A stretch of 64,000 bases of DNA from Nannochloris sp. 'desiccata'. Lineage: Eukaryota; Chlorophyta; Trebouxiophyceae; Chlorellales; Chlorellaceae. Of this stretch, positions 1 through 10,259 are shown one piece after another (positions within the stretch are counted from its first letter, which is position 1; each line of letters begins with the position of its first letter). The position numbers were made by a program, and so were the translations under genes. The stretch is from the NCBI GenBank assembly GCA_019044685.2, contig JAGTXX020000006.1, positions 1,507,501 through 1,571,500 of the forward strand. The letters run 5' to 3'. The notes beneath the pieces were generated by a model, which was given only the letters and a program-made list of their open reading frames with translations, made no database searches and had not been told where the DNA came from.

Positions 1-1
1 C

Positions 2-379
2 GGCGACGGTAACATTCTTGTTTGGAAGAGAAGAGCAGAAGCCTACCTGTTAAAGAGTGGACTGAATTTCACCGTCATTCATCCTGGTGGTTTAAAAGAC
101 GACGAAGGCGGTAAAAGAGAGCTTGTGCTGGATGTCGATGATAATTTAATTTCATCCAAGTCTAAATATCGTTCTATTCCTCGGGGAGATGTGGCAGAGC
201 TGTGCGTTCAAATGTTGCGTGTTGGCGGTGCAGCATTTGATCGCAGAGCGATCGATGTCGTTGCAAAAGACGTAGGTGATGGTCAGCCTACGACTGATTT
301 TGTGGGGTTGTTGGAGAAGATGGACAAGAATTGTAGCTATAAGGATATGGAAGGAGACGAAATACTGGCTAAGTTTTAG
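2..379 (+). CDS. Atypical short-chain dehydrogenase (NAD(P)-binding, At2g37660/At5g02240-like), 3' part
   Basis: The frame is open from the window edge to TAG at 377-379, giving the last 125 residues; the start lies outside. The text WKRRAEAYL, then IHPGGL, GGKREL and SIPRGDVAELCVQML matches the C-terminal half of the plant atypical SDR family (NAD(P)-binding Rossmann proteins, several plastid-located). The Rossmann glycine motif would be in the missing part. The SIPR.DVAE.CVQ signature is the most diagnostic stretch. The precise substrate of these proteins is not well established, so no reaction is assigned. The following gene, psbY, is on the same strand about 350 bases downstream. Confidence 0.8.
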   Translation, partial: GDGNILVWKRRAEAYLLKSGLNFTVIHPGGLKDDEGGKRELVLDVDDNLISSKSKYRSIPRGDVAELCVQMLRVGGAAFDRRAIDVVAKDVGDGQPTTDFVGLLEKMDKNCSYKDMEGDEILAKF

Positions 380-732
380 AAAGGGAACAGGGCGTGAGCC
401 TAAAACCGGCAGAAAGTATTTTTAATTTAAATTTCATTTTATTCTTTTAGAAAATAGCCGAATACTGATATCGAGGCGAACTTGTGAATACGTAGCAGAA
501 CAATTTAATGGCATGTTGACCTCGAATTAGTAAATGCAGAAATGTAGCAGCTTGAGCCCAACTCAAATTGGGCCAGCCTTTGCAAAGTTTGTCCCTGGAG
601 AGAACCTCGATTTTGGAAGCTCGCTTGGATTGAAGCTTTCATCTTGATTATTTGCATCGATTCCGCTGAACGTAAGACTCTAATCTTTATACTTTGTAAT
701 TGGTTCATTTGATTTCTTTATAAAAGTGCAAG

Positions 733-1633
733 ATGGTCGCTATCGCCTCTGCTCCCGTGGCATTCAAGCCTGCTCTCTTGCAGCAAAAGGGTGTTCGCGC
801 CTCTAGGGCACAGAGAGTGGCTGTGTGCGCCTCTAGCAACAAGAGTGTCACTCAGGTATGTGAAATGCGTTCATCTGGCGTGCGACAAACACCAGTTAAG
901 CATTTTACAGCGTCGATCTGCAACTACAGAATTTATAAATTCCGAGTTTCCTTTATTTTTAGCAGTTTTACTGACAAATTGCACTATTCTGTTACAGGAC
1001 GCTCTCGTAAAGTCTATTGCTTTCGGCTCTGTTGCCACTTCTTTCCTTGCTGCTGGCAATGCTCAGGCTGCCATGGAGGTCGCTAACATTGCTGGTGGTG
1101 ACGGCCGTGCTGGTCTCCTTGTCCTTCCCTTAGGAGCTGCAATTGCATGGGTAGGAATCAACATCCTTCCCGGATTGAAGAATCAGATCGATGCCATGAG
1201 CGAGAAGAACAAGTCTGTTGCCGCCGGTCTCGGTCTTGGTGCCGCCTCTTTACTTGCGGCCCAAGGAGCTGATGCTGCCGAAATCATGGAGCTCGCTGCC
1301 GGTGACAGTCGTGCTGGTCTCCTTCTCCTTCCTTTGGGAGCTGCATTCGCATGGGTAGGTGTCAACATCCTTCCCGGATTAAAGAACCAGCTTGACGCCA
1401 TGGCTGAAAAGAACAGCGGTGCTTTCGCTGCTGGACTTGGCCTCTCTGCTGCTACTCTCCTTTCTGCTCAGAGTGCTGATGCCGCTACTGAAATCATGGA
1501 TCTTGCTGCTGGTGATAACCGCTTTGCCCCCGTCTTGGGAATCTTTGCCTTAGTACTTGGATGGGTTGGCTTCAATATGTTGCAGCCTACCCTTAACCAG
1601 TTGGATGATATGGCAGCTAAGAACAAGAAGTAA
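733..1633 (+). CDS. psbY: Photosystem II PsbY polyprotein precursor with three PsbY units
   Basis: Exon 1 is 733-855 and exon 2 is 998-1633, joined in phase 0 across a GT-AG intron, giving 252 aa. Residues 1-41 look like a chloroplast transit peptide (Ala/Ser/Arg/Lys-rich). A hydrophobic thylakoid signal follows, ending near NAQA. Then come three PsbY units. Units 1 and 2 are nearly identical around GD.RAGLL.LPLGAA.AWVG and ILPGLKNQ.DAM. Unit 3 is diverged (FAPVLGIFALVLGWVGFNM). Each later unit is preceded by its own Ala-rich hydrophobic signal ending in ADA-A. PsbY is a single-span subunit of photosystem II near cytochrome b559. Plant precursors are known to release two PsbY proteins; three units is unusual. 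The ATG at 733 follows a T-rich leader and gives the expected transit peptide. Confidence 0.93.
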
Positions 1634-2049
1634 ATATTAGGAACTAGATATAAAGAAGAACATATAATCCGAATCACTTTTCGGGCACCGGCAAAAAATA
1701 CCGTCTTTGCCTTGATCCCCCACCTTTTCTTTTAAATATAAGAAGTACCCTCACGTAAGAGAAATAAGCTCTGAGATGATCTTTAAAGAGTGATGTTTTC
1801 TTTTGCAGTATATTTTCACTGCTGTATCACAGTTCACTTTGATTGCTAAAAACGCTGTAAAAATTTTAATGTTTTTGAAATTTCTGGGCGCCGCTATGAA
1901 GATTTTCTGTGAGCCAATTTAGGGAGCAACTCGGGCCTGTTGACTAAACAGTAGTATAATTCTTTGAGAACGAACGTAATAGGTAGCCACTCAGTAGGCC
2001 CCTGCGGGTTGCATCGCTCCTTGCTGCCGTGGGTTTTAATTTCACCTCG
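1634..2049. other. Intergenic tract between psbY and the CID gene
   Basis: This is AT-rich sequence without a convincing ORF. It should hold the psbY 3' UTR and the promoter and 5' UTR of the next gene. No repeat or RNA gene was recognised. Confidence 0.5.
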
Positions 2050-4315
2050 ATGCCAAATATAATTGATTCGCCCAAAGGAGAAGAAGTTAAGGGCGGATTT
2101 AATAGCTCCAATAAATCAGATAGTTTTCGCAAAACGATGACAAAAGATTCCAAACGGAGAGGGCGGCCCCCGGGCTCTAAAAATAAAATAAAACATAGTG
2201 CACCACCGGCAGATGGAGCACCAAAGGCTGAACCCCTTGTTAAACAACAACCTCCCACACTACTTTTAAGTCAAAATGCTGCTTCGGTAGAGCCTCTCAC
2301 CAAGCGCGCAAAGATTCAAGCAGAACTACAGCAAGGCTTACAGCCTGTTGCTATTGGCACTGCAGGTACTGCATCTGGCAGTAATGTCCCTGGACCAGGA
2401 GGCACAAAGCCACCAGTTGTTCCAATTCGACGACCTCCTCAACCGCAATCCGGTCCAGATCTTGGAAAACTATCTGCCAAACAATTTCCTAGAAGTCCTG
2501 CGACGACAGCAGCAGCAGAGACGGCATCAGAATGGGTCCCCCGCCCTGATTCTTGCCAACAACCAGCTCTGCGTTCCCCTATCCAAAAAGATCTTCCTCC
2601 TCCTCCTCCTCCTCCTCCTGAACCTTCCGCTATCAATAATAGCAACATTACTAAATTTCCTGGTAAAACGTCTGATTTAGCTCCCGGCGAGGCACTAAGA
2701 ACCTGGCTAGAAGAAAATGAAGTTGTTATAGAAGAAGAAAAGCTAATAGAAGAATTACCCGAGGTGGAGGACATTCCACTACACCAACCCTCTGCTGAAG
2801 AACTTGCATCGAACGCAGCTTGTGCAGAATTTCAAGCTCTTTTACCTGGTCTAACTTCTGCTCGTGAATCTATCAGTCACGCAGCTGCAGCTGCAATCAA
2901 AGTGGCTGCAACAGGGGCCAGTGCTCGTGCTCGTGCGGTTAGGATGGTCGTAGATGCAGCTTCCGATGCTTCCGGACCTCCTGAACGCCTACCTTACCTG
3001 TATTTACTCGATTCTGTTCTTAAATTGGAGCTACGACAAGCCCAAGAGCAAGATGGAAAACAAGAAGACAAAAAAGAAGAGGGAGTCCAGTCAGGTTTTC
3101 GCCGAGCTGTTGGTGCTGCCTTGCAACGTTTAGTTCATCTTCTTTTAGGAGACGATCTAGTTAGAAGGAAAATATATAAATTATTGGGTATCTGGCAACG
3201 AGAAGGACTCATTGCAGCCTCTTTAATTGGCCCAGTGATGGAGTCGCTGGAACACGATGCTTTAAGGCGCAAAAAAGAAGTGGCAGCTACGGAAGGACAA
3301 AAATTAAAAGCATTGCTAAAAGGAACGCCAATGAACGCAATGATGAGAATTACATATGCAATGCCTAGTGGAGAAGAAGTAGTAGTAAGACCACCTGCTC
3401 ATCTCTCAGAACCTGACGATTGGAGTACGCCTGGTGAGTTGGGAATAGAGGTGCCTGCTCCAAGGCCAGGAGCGGTACGGAAAATGAATTTTCTTTCTTC
3501 CTCCTCGGCTTCTATATTACCTCATTCTCAGTCTATTGGAGCGTCTCTTGGGACGAATCAGGCCCAGAAAAAGCCGCTTCCACCGGGGTATACAGAGGGA
3601 GAGATGAGTCCTTGGTGTAGAGAACAGCAATATGAAGCCAAACATGCTGAAATTTGCCTTGACGGTGGGAATTATAAGGGAAGCCTTAATAATACTGATG
3701 TTTATTTCCAGACGCAACATTACCAGCCACCTCCTATGCCACCTATAGAGCAGCAGCCTGCTGTTGAAGATGGAGAGCTTGATGAATTTGATCAAGGTCT
3801 ATTGAGAGATGCTTATGGGATCGGTGGGGGTGTCGAGGACGGGGAGGTGGTTGTTAATCCTCCTCCTCCAGTGCCTCCTTCTGCACCTCCTTATTATTCT
3901 ATGAATAATAATATCTTCGGGGTCGATGGTATGAATGCTGCTCAGTGTGGAGCAATGCCGATGAACGATGCTGCCTTTACCGGTGTTGGCGTTGGTGCTG
4001 GATCATTTGACATGATGCAGCAGTGGCAGCAACAAGCTCATATGCAAGAACAATTGATGATTCAGCAACAAATGATTATGGCTGGAGGTCCTACGGGCAT
4101 GCATATAAATATGAATACTATTCCATTGCAGCAACAGCAGGCAATACATGGTGGATTTGGCGCTGTCCCACCAACAATGGGAATGGAACTACCCTCACAG
4201 CAGCAGCAATTTGCTATGATAAATGCCTCCATGATGGGTGGAAACGATTTTGGCTACGGATATGCTGGAATGGGGATGCAGCAGCAGCAGCAGCAGCAGC
4301 GGCAGCAGCAGCAGC

Positions 4316-4391
<76 letters not shown>

Positions 4392-4554
4392 TGGTGGCGG
4401 CACCGGCGGAGGGTATGGAGGAGGAGGCGGCGGTGATGGTCAGCATGGTAGGCAAGGCGCAGGACATCATAACCAGCATCAGAGGGATAATCATCAGCAT
4501 CAACAGCACCCGCGGCAGCAAAATAGACACGATTCAAGGAATGCTAAGAGGTGA
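2050..4554 (+). CDS. CID (RPR) domain protein with AT-hook and polyglutamine tract, HUA2/PCF11-related
   Basis: Starting at the first in-frame ATG (2050; the frame is open slightly upstream from a GTG) the product is 834 aa without introns. An AT-hook (RRGRPPGSKNK) lies near residue 45. Around residues 250-400 there is a helical repeat domain with RMVVDAASDASGPPERLPYLYLLDSV and later RRKIYKLLGIWQREG, typical of the CTD-interacting domain that binds the phosphorylated tail of RNA polymerase II. The C-terminal half is Pro/Gly/Met/Gln-rich, with 35 Gln in a 37-codon tract and a His/Gln/Arg-rich tail. The plant protein HUA2 combines CID with PWWP; no PWWP domain is seen here. A role in pre-mRNA processing or transcription is inferred from the CID. 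Confidence 0.7.
4279..4389 (+). repeat. CAG trinucleotide tract coding for polyglutamine
   Basis: There are 37 codons: 7 CAG, CGG, 4 CAG, CGG, 23 CAG, CAA. The uninterrupted CAG run is 4318-4386. It lies in frame within the CID protein. Because the tract is pure it should be length-variable between strains. Confidence 0.97.
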
Positions 4555-6052
4555 CCAACGAGGAAAGTTTTTACCAAAATCTTATTACTGCGAGAACAGA
4601 CGGAAAGAAAGTATCATCATTCCTAAATTCGTCTAATCCCTACAATTTCTCCTACAAAACGTCCTTAGTTCGTTAAAAGTTATATATCGTCGAGGTGGAA
4701 CGCTGCTGCTGCAGCGACCAGTCCAAAAAAACTCGTGTAAAACTTTAAATTCGTTCGAAAATTGCAACACAAATTCAACGAATCTCCCTGCCTGCGTCAC
4801 AGAATCCAAATCCCATTCTTATTTCTGTGGGGACCGATCTCCGCTACCGAGAACGTCGGCCGAGGCCGCAAAATTTTGCTTCTGTTAGGACTACATAGGT
4901 TTAGCGTGAGTCAACGATGTCGGTAAGTGGGTCGCCTTGCGACCAAAACCGCCGCACATCTATACATCCAAAATCGACTCATATTTCTCGATGCTGATGC
5001 ACGTAAAATGTTGGAGAACATGATCAACGAACATGAAAGCATGCGGAAGGCCATCAAACGAAGCCACCGCCACCGCCGACGAAGACGACAGCCACCAACG
5101 AAGATGGAGCAGACGCAGAGCCTAAGCCGAGCGTTGCTAGCCGAAAAGTGTGAATACATTGATAGTCTACCGCCAGGCACTTCGACCCATGCAGTCAGTA
5201 CGCCAAGCTTTAAGGAAGGTATTACTAAATTGAATCATTATAAATGCCGCCCTGATGCTCCTCAACTTTAATCTATCTCCTTTAAGAACTATTACAGGTG
5301 CCAGTGCCCAACCTTAGAAAAAGCTGGCGCCGCCTTTTCCGCTTTTCAAATCCTTTAGATTCTTATATATTCATTTACATGTTTGCTGCTGCTCCACGAG
5401 ACCTGTATATGCAACTCTGTTGCCAAACAACCTCCCCGCCTTCGTTTGTTTACATATACACAAGCTACATTTACTTCACGTCCCACTGCCTCAGTTACTC
5501 TGTCATTCTTCTTCTCCTTCTCTGTAACGCCAAACAAACATAATCGCCTGCAGATCTGAAACCATAGATTTCGGCCATCCTAGCGTCCTCAGAGGTACAA
5601 ATTGACTTTGCTGAGACCAACCTTCACTTGTTTGGCGAGATTACTGTTTTTCTGAGCTCTATCGATACGATTTTCTCATCTAGAACTCAGATTAGATCCC
5701 TTTAAACCCCCGCATTGGGATGAAGGCTGGCCGACATCACAACACACACACCCAAAATGGCGCAAAAACAAGAAAGCATGTGTACTAATGGAGTATTATA
5801 TATGCCTGCAGGTATTGACGGTGCTGCAGGAGGGATTAGAGCAACAGGAAGAGCAAGGATAGTTATTGGCAGAGCTGAGCAAAAGAAGTGCAGGTGGTGT
5901 TACTGCACCAGAAGGTGGCGCGGTGCATTGCTGGAAGCAAAGGAGAGCAAATAAGAGGATAAAGATTGGAGGTGGTGCGGCAGTGAGTGCAGCAGCAGCA
6001 GCAGCAGCAGAGAGAATTTTAGTGGGTCGTAGTGCAGCAGCGGCAGAATATG
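4555..6052. other. Gene-poor tract with unresolved short ORFs
   Basis: No family was recognised. An ATG at 4917 is followed after two codons by a donor-like GTAAGT. The frame 4927-5271 (114 codons, no ATG start) has a helical segment (KMLENMINEHESMRKAIK) followed by a His/Arg run. That segment has a weakly similar counterpart in the frame around 7377-7440. The segment 5511-5539 is repeated inverted at 7536-7564. An Ala codon run (GCA)n at 5990-6010 sits just before the fold-back element. The tract may hold an intron-rich or decayed gene into which the element inserted, but I could not assemble a coherent product. Confidence 0.3.
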
Positions 6053-7168
6053 CACCTCGTCTTACATTTTGGCACCTAAGGAGCGGCGAATCCTCCTCGC
6101 TCTGTTTTCGGCTGTCCAAAAAAGATCTAACATCTTACCTCAACTTTTTCGCCCTAGTAACAAGTTATCTGGGGTTCTTATACCTACATATCTGGTTTAA
6201 CCTCCGCTGCTCATCTGTTTTAGCTTTAACTACAGATTTGCAACCCTTGGTTTCTCCACGTTGACTTTTCGACTCCTCGCCTCCTCGTCTGACAAGCCAT
6301 TATTTAACATGCCTCCTCGTGTTTCTAACACTGCCCAACGTACTGTCACTCGCTCTGGTGCTCAGTATGCGGCTACTGTTAATGCTGCTACCAATGCTGG
6401 CACTGCTATTCCTGGTTCTGGTCAAGCTCCTGCTGGTCCGCCCACCGCTGGTCGAGCACCTGCGGATCAAACCCCTGCTGGTCAAACCGCTCACAGAAGC
6501 GCTCCTTGAAAGTATCCCAGTCAGAGCTGTCCCAGTCAAACTCAGAGAGGCAATCTTGATTAAAATCGAAAGCACCACCTTCAAGTTTGAAAGCAAGAGC
6601 GCTCACCCAGTGAGAGAGAGGAAGCTGAGAAGTTTTGAAGATGACTTCACACTTGTCCATTTAGGGATTAGGAGGTTGATGGCCATCGTAGGACTGCAGG
6701 TGTTTAGAAACTTTCATGGTAAAGGAGGAATCAAACGCAGGAGCGGTGGTTTGATCCGCAGGTGCTCGACCAGCGGTGGGCGGACCAGCAGGAGCTTGAC
6801 CAGAACCAGGAATAGCAGTGCCAGCATTGGTAGCAGCATTAACAGTAGCCGCATACTGAGCACCAGAGCGAGTGACAGTACGTTGGGCAGTGTTAGAAAC
6901 ACGAGGAGGCATGTTAAATAATGGCTTGTCAGACGAGGAGGCGAGGAGTCGAAAAGTCAACGTGGAGAAACCAAGGGTTGCAAATCTGTAGTTAAAGCTA
7001 AAACAGATGAGCAGCGGAGGTTAAACCAGATATGTAGGTATAAGAACCCCAGATAACTTGTTACTAGGGCGAAAAAGTTGAGGTAAGATGTTAGATCTTT
7101 TTTGGACAGCCGAAAACAGAGCGAGGAGGATTCGCCCCTCCTTAGGTGCCAAAATGTAAGACGAGGTG
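6053..7168. mobile_element. Fold-back fragment of an LTR-retrotransposon 5' end and gag
   Basis: Two nearly perfect inverted arms, 6053-6473 and 6748-7168 (about 421 bases each), flank a 274-base loop. Each arm begins with the same outer sequence. TTACA-TTT-TGGCACC occurs near 6063-6076 and its complement in the right arm; this resembles an LTR end (CA) followed by a tRNA primer-binding site (TGG...). Both arms then carry the start of the same ORF (MPPRVSNTAQRTVTRSGAQ), from ATG 6309 on + and ATG 6912 on -. The loop continues the minus-strand ORF. No target-site duplication was found. The LTR/PBS reading is inference; the inverted arms are directly visible. Confidence 0.75.
6406..6912 (-). 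pseudogene. Retrotransposon gag-like ORF with an in-frame stop
   Basis: Reading down from ATG 6912, an Ala/Thr/Gln-rich N-terminus is followed by FTMKVSKHLQSYDGHQPPNP and an in-frame stop at 6661-6663. The same frame then continues with MDKCEVIFKTSQLPLSHWVSAL and an acidic/aromatic stretch ending SSDWDTFKERFCERF. Such W...F....F patterns are typical of Ty3/gypsy or copia-like gag regions. The frame then runs into the opposite arm (DQQGFDPQVLDQ), so it is cut off by the inversion junction. No protease or reverse transcriptase is present. It is a broken fragment. Confidence 0.5.
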
Positions 7169-8332
7169 TGCTGAGATAGCCTGAAGGCGTAGCAGTGTCA
7201 CAATAGTATATGAAAAGATACAGAGACAGATGGAAAAGGTGGATTTATAGTCAAGTCAAGATGGCAAATAGAAAGAATCCAGGGTCAAGGTATTGATATT
7301 GTTGCAGAATAGCAGTGTAAATCACCACTGTCTGCGACCACCCCATCAACCTGGCCCCCTCTTTTCCCTTCATGCTACAGAAAATATGCTGAACGCCATG
7401 ATCGAGCAACATGATGCGATGCAAATCGAGGCAACCCAAGGCACCGCCTGCTCCGAAGACGACATAGTAGCATTAGAGTCATTGTCTTGGCAATTGTATT
7501 GGAGCTGTGGAGGAGACCTAGGTAATGGCACTGTCGTTTGGTTGGCGTTACAGAGAAGGAGAAGGTCACTGGGACGGTAACAGAGGGGGAAGCAAAGTAG
7601 TTGATAAATACAAATACGCAACGCTGAGAAACCGCAGATTTCCTTGCCAGCCGTAACAAGAATGGCGCCATTCTTGTTACCGAAATCTTATTATAGCGAA
7701 TAGAAAACACGTACCTGATGATGCCAAACCTTTGCAAAACGGAATGACTTGCCATGCATCCAGATCGTTCAAATCGTACAGCAACCTGCCCAGCAAAATG
7801 TACATAGTTGGTGGCGTGGCCGCAGGCCGTGGTAGTTTATAAGTAATTACCTGATGCGATCTTGCCCATTTGCAAGACATTTTTGGTGTTGTTCTCGTTG
7901 AGGACTTTGTAGTAGGTGAGGAACGTGCCGAAAGTTTGGTAGGTTATTCCCACGCTACAAAAAGAAGGCGCATGCCTACCAGTGGTAATGGAAATGCGAA
8001 TCAGCTGAAAATAAAGAGGGGCGCTGAGCCCGAGGGCGTCCTTACCTTTTGGTTTTACAGGCCTTGACTTTGCCATCGTGCGTCTCAGGCACCGCGTCAA
8101 TCAGCCCCCCAACTCAATGACTCTTTCAAAGCTTCCTTAGAGTCTTTGAGGCGGTCGCCCATTTGAATCTTGGATAGAAGTATAACTGATGATACATTTG
8201 TTTTTCTATTGAAAGAAAACTAGTAATTTTTAATTTTAGAATTGTTTGGCAGTTGTTTTATATAGCGACTGGCTGGTATTATTCTTTCTGCAACAGTAAT
8301 TTCGCAAATTGATAATAAATTAAGTTAGAGCT
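7169..8332. other. Unresolved tract with possible minus-strand exons
   Basis: On the minus strand the frame 7837-8076, from an ATG at 8076 (MAKSRPVKPKGKDALG...), is open and ends in a donor-like GTAATT. Further donor and acceptor look-alikes follow toward 7380. The pieces I could read (TYQTFGTFLTYYKVLNEN; LLYDLNDLDAWQVIPFCKG) look protein-like, but their phases do not join with the visible GT-AG sites. No family was recognised. A small spliced gene or a decayed one is possible. The 28-base perfect palindrome at 7653-7680 also lies here. Confidence 0.3.
7653..7680. repeat. Perfect 28-base palindrome
   Basis: GTAACAAGAATGGC is followed immediately by its exact reverse complement, with no loop. 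It is not inside a recognised gene and is not one of the retroelement ends in this window. It could extrude a cruciform or bind a dimeric protein; neither is shown. Confidence 0.9.
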
Positions 8333-9125
8333 ATGCAGGGACTACGTCCCCTTCAAGCACACCAGGATGAAAATAACGGGTTTATTGCACGGAATACATT
8401 GCCTGGGAAGAGTTTTGGAGGAGAGGAAGGTCGTAACGGAGTCATGGGACCGATGAAAACACCCAAAGGTGCTGGAATGCCTTCAGCTCGTAAAGCTTTG
8501 GGAAACATTACAAACCACGGATTACACGCCACAAATATTCTCCCTGGAAAGACTTCAGCTGCAGGCTCTGTAGCCCGGAAACCTCTTGGCAACGTCACTA
8601 ACTCAAAGGCATCACAAGCCCAAGCCACTACCCAAGATGTAGCATCTACAGAAGACCGTATTGAAAAGCTGGCAGAGGACGGTGTGGAGACATCATTTGG
8701 TAAAGGCTGGGAGGATCTAGAGAGTGATAGAGAAGACCGTATCGACGAAGAAATTTCTCAAAGATTGTCGGTAATGGCGTCATTAGGCCGTCGTGGCCTG
8801 CCCACCTACTACCCCCACTGGGTAAGTCCTTAGAATCTACTTTATATTTGACACGTTGAAGGGATTCAAATTAGTTTGACTATAGTGATATACCGATCTG
8901 TTGCTTATAAATTTATGTTTCCAATTTTTGCAGGCTTCTTCTTCAAGCAGTGCCGCCACCACTGCTGCTCCAGCGTTCGAGCAAGAAAAGATCACTGATT
9001 CTCTCCCATCCCCTGTAAAGATGCCTGGCGTTGGTGCTAGTGTTAGTTCGTTTGGTATTTATGAATCTGATTTTAGCGATCTTTCCTTTTTGCCTAACGT
9101 TGGCGATGATCAGCCATTGCCTTGA
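8333..9125 (+). CDS. Securin-like protein of the PATRONUS type, with DEN box and two D-boxes
   Basis: Exons 8333-8821 and 8934-9125 (phase 0, GT-AG intron) give 226 aa. Near the N-terminus is a DEN box (residues 12-14), then two destruction boxes fitting RxxLxxxxN: RKALGNITN (53-61) and RKPLGNVTN (82-90). Arabidopsis PATRONUS1, the plant securin, has the same order of DEN box then (G)ARKAL..ITN, which the first box matches closely. A short motif, A-(R/T)-N-(T/I)-LPGK, is also duplicated. The middle and C-terminus are acidic and low-complexity, as in securins. Inferred role: APC/C-degraded inhibitor of separase protecting sister-chromatid cohesion. Securins evolve very fast, so the assignment rests on short motifs and their order. 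Confidence 0.68.
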
Positions 9126-9383
9126 CAGAATATAAAAAAGAAAGTTTATTTTTGCCGATTAGATTTCCCAACCCGGTACCCTTGTTATTCTATCCCCAAC
9201 CTTTAATGTTGTATCTACATGGCCATTTTGACGTTGTATTCACAGTTTTTGACTTAAAATATTAAACACGGTAGAGATATAAAAAAGTATTACAGGATAG
9301 GATGATCCGCACAAAAATTGTATCCGTCTATGCCAAACGAGAAACTTTGTGTAAATAAAATACGAACACGTAATTTAGGGCTC

Positions 9384-10259
9384 TCAATCATCTTGTAAGT
9401 GGACACCCACAGCTAAATCTTTCCTGCTATCGACTAACAAACTTTCTTGCCGTGCTTCAAACAATGGTGCTAACGCTAGACTCACGGCATGACTCAAGGA
9501 TAAAGATTCTTGAAGACGACCTATCGGGATACTACACGCTGCTGAGCATGCTGCGACTTCTTCAGGTCGAAGACCTTCTTCTTCTCGACCGAATACTAAT
9601 ACAAGCTTATTTTTACTGCTCGCTTTATCACTATCATTTTGAGCTTCTTGTCGCCCGCTATTAATATGTATACATTCTTCTACCACACCCTGCTGCTGCT
9701 GCTGCTGCTTATTAAGGTATACAAATGAAGATTCTAAGAATTCTGCCATAGAACGGTACGATGGCACCCCATGGAGTCCATTCAACCACCTGGTAAAGGC
9801 TACCGTCGCACTTGCTCCTTTCATGGCGTCTTGTAAACTTTCATGTTTAGTTGCCCTCCACAAGAGATATTGAGCACCTTTACTACCATTTCTAGATGCT
9901 CTAGCGAGATGATCACACCGCGGATTGACTAATCTAAGGTCTATGCATTCAAAGCAACTAAGGGCTCGAGCTACCGAGCCCACTGAGCTTGGGCGTTTGG
10001 GGGAGACGAGTACAACAGCAACGTCAACAAGGAGCGGTGGAGGGTCGAGAGATAAGTGAGGTGCCCAAAGACGATGCTTTACACGTCCTGTGGTGTTTCG
10101 GACGCTGGAGACCCACTCATCGCGTTCACTCGTTGCAGTAATGGCAGACCGGCGGCGAAAGCAGCGACGGGGGGGAGAACATAGGTTGCCAATATTTGGA
10201 CTAGGAAGAGTGCAGTATTGAGGGGCGTTGAATCTATGATGGGATGATAGCGACGCCAT
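9384..10259 (-). CDS. SPOUT (TrmH/TrmJ-type) RNA 2'-O-ribose methyltransferase, probably organellar
   Basis: This is a single-exon ORF of 291 aa from ATG 10259. Residues 1-50 are Ser/Arg-rich with few acids, like an organelle transit peptide. VLVSPKRPSSVGSVARAL followed by LRLVNPR matches motif 1 of TrmJ-like SpoU enzymes. VFGREEEGLRPEEV and SLSLSHAVSLAL match motifs 2 and 3 that form the knotted AdoMet site. A poly-Gln insert (CAG/CTG repeat near 9690) separates the halves. Expected reaction: AdoMet-dependent 2'-O-methylation of tRNA or rRNA; the target nucleotide cannot be told. It is convergent with the securin gene and divergent from SYP7. Confidence 0.85.
   Translation of the reverse strand: MASLSSHHRFNAPQYCTLPSPNIGNLCSPPRRCFRRRSAITATSERDEWVSSVRNTTGRVKHRLWAPHLSLDPPPLLVDVAVVLVSPKRPSSVGSVARALSCFECIDLRLVNPRCDHLARASRNGSKGAQYLLWRATKHESLQDAMKGASATVAFTRWLNGLHGVPSYRSMAEFLESSFVYLNKQQQQQQGVVEECIHINSGRQEAQNDSDKASSKNKLVLVFGREEEGLRPEEVAACSAACSIPIGRLQESLSLSHAVSLALAPLFEARQESLLVDSRKDLAVGVHLQDD

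Noticed and set aside
4195..4537. Long minus-strand and alternative-frame ORFs over the CAG tract (poly-Leu, poly-Ala, poly-Ser)
   Set aside because: They are frame shadows of a trinucleotide repeat; no coding signal outside the repeat.
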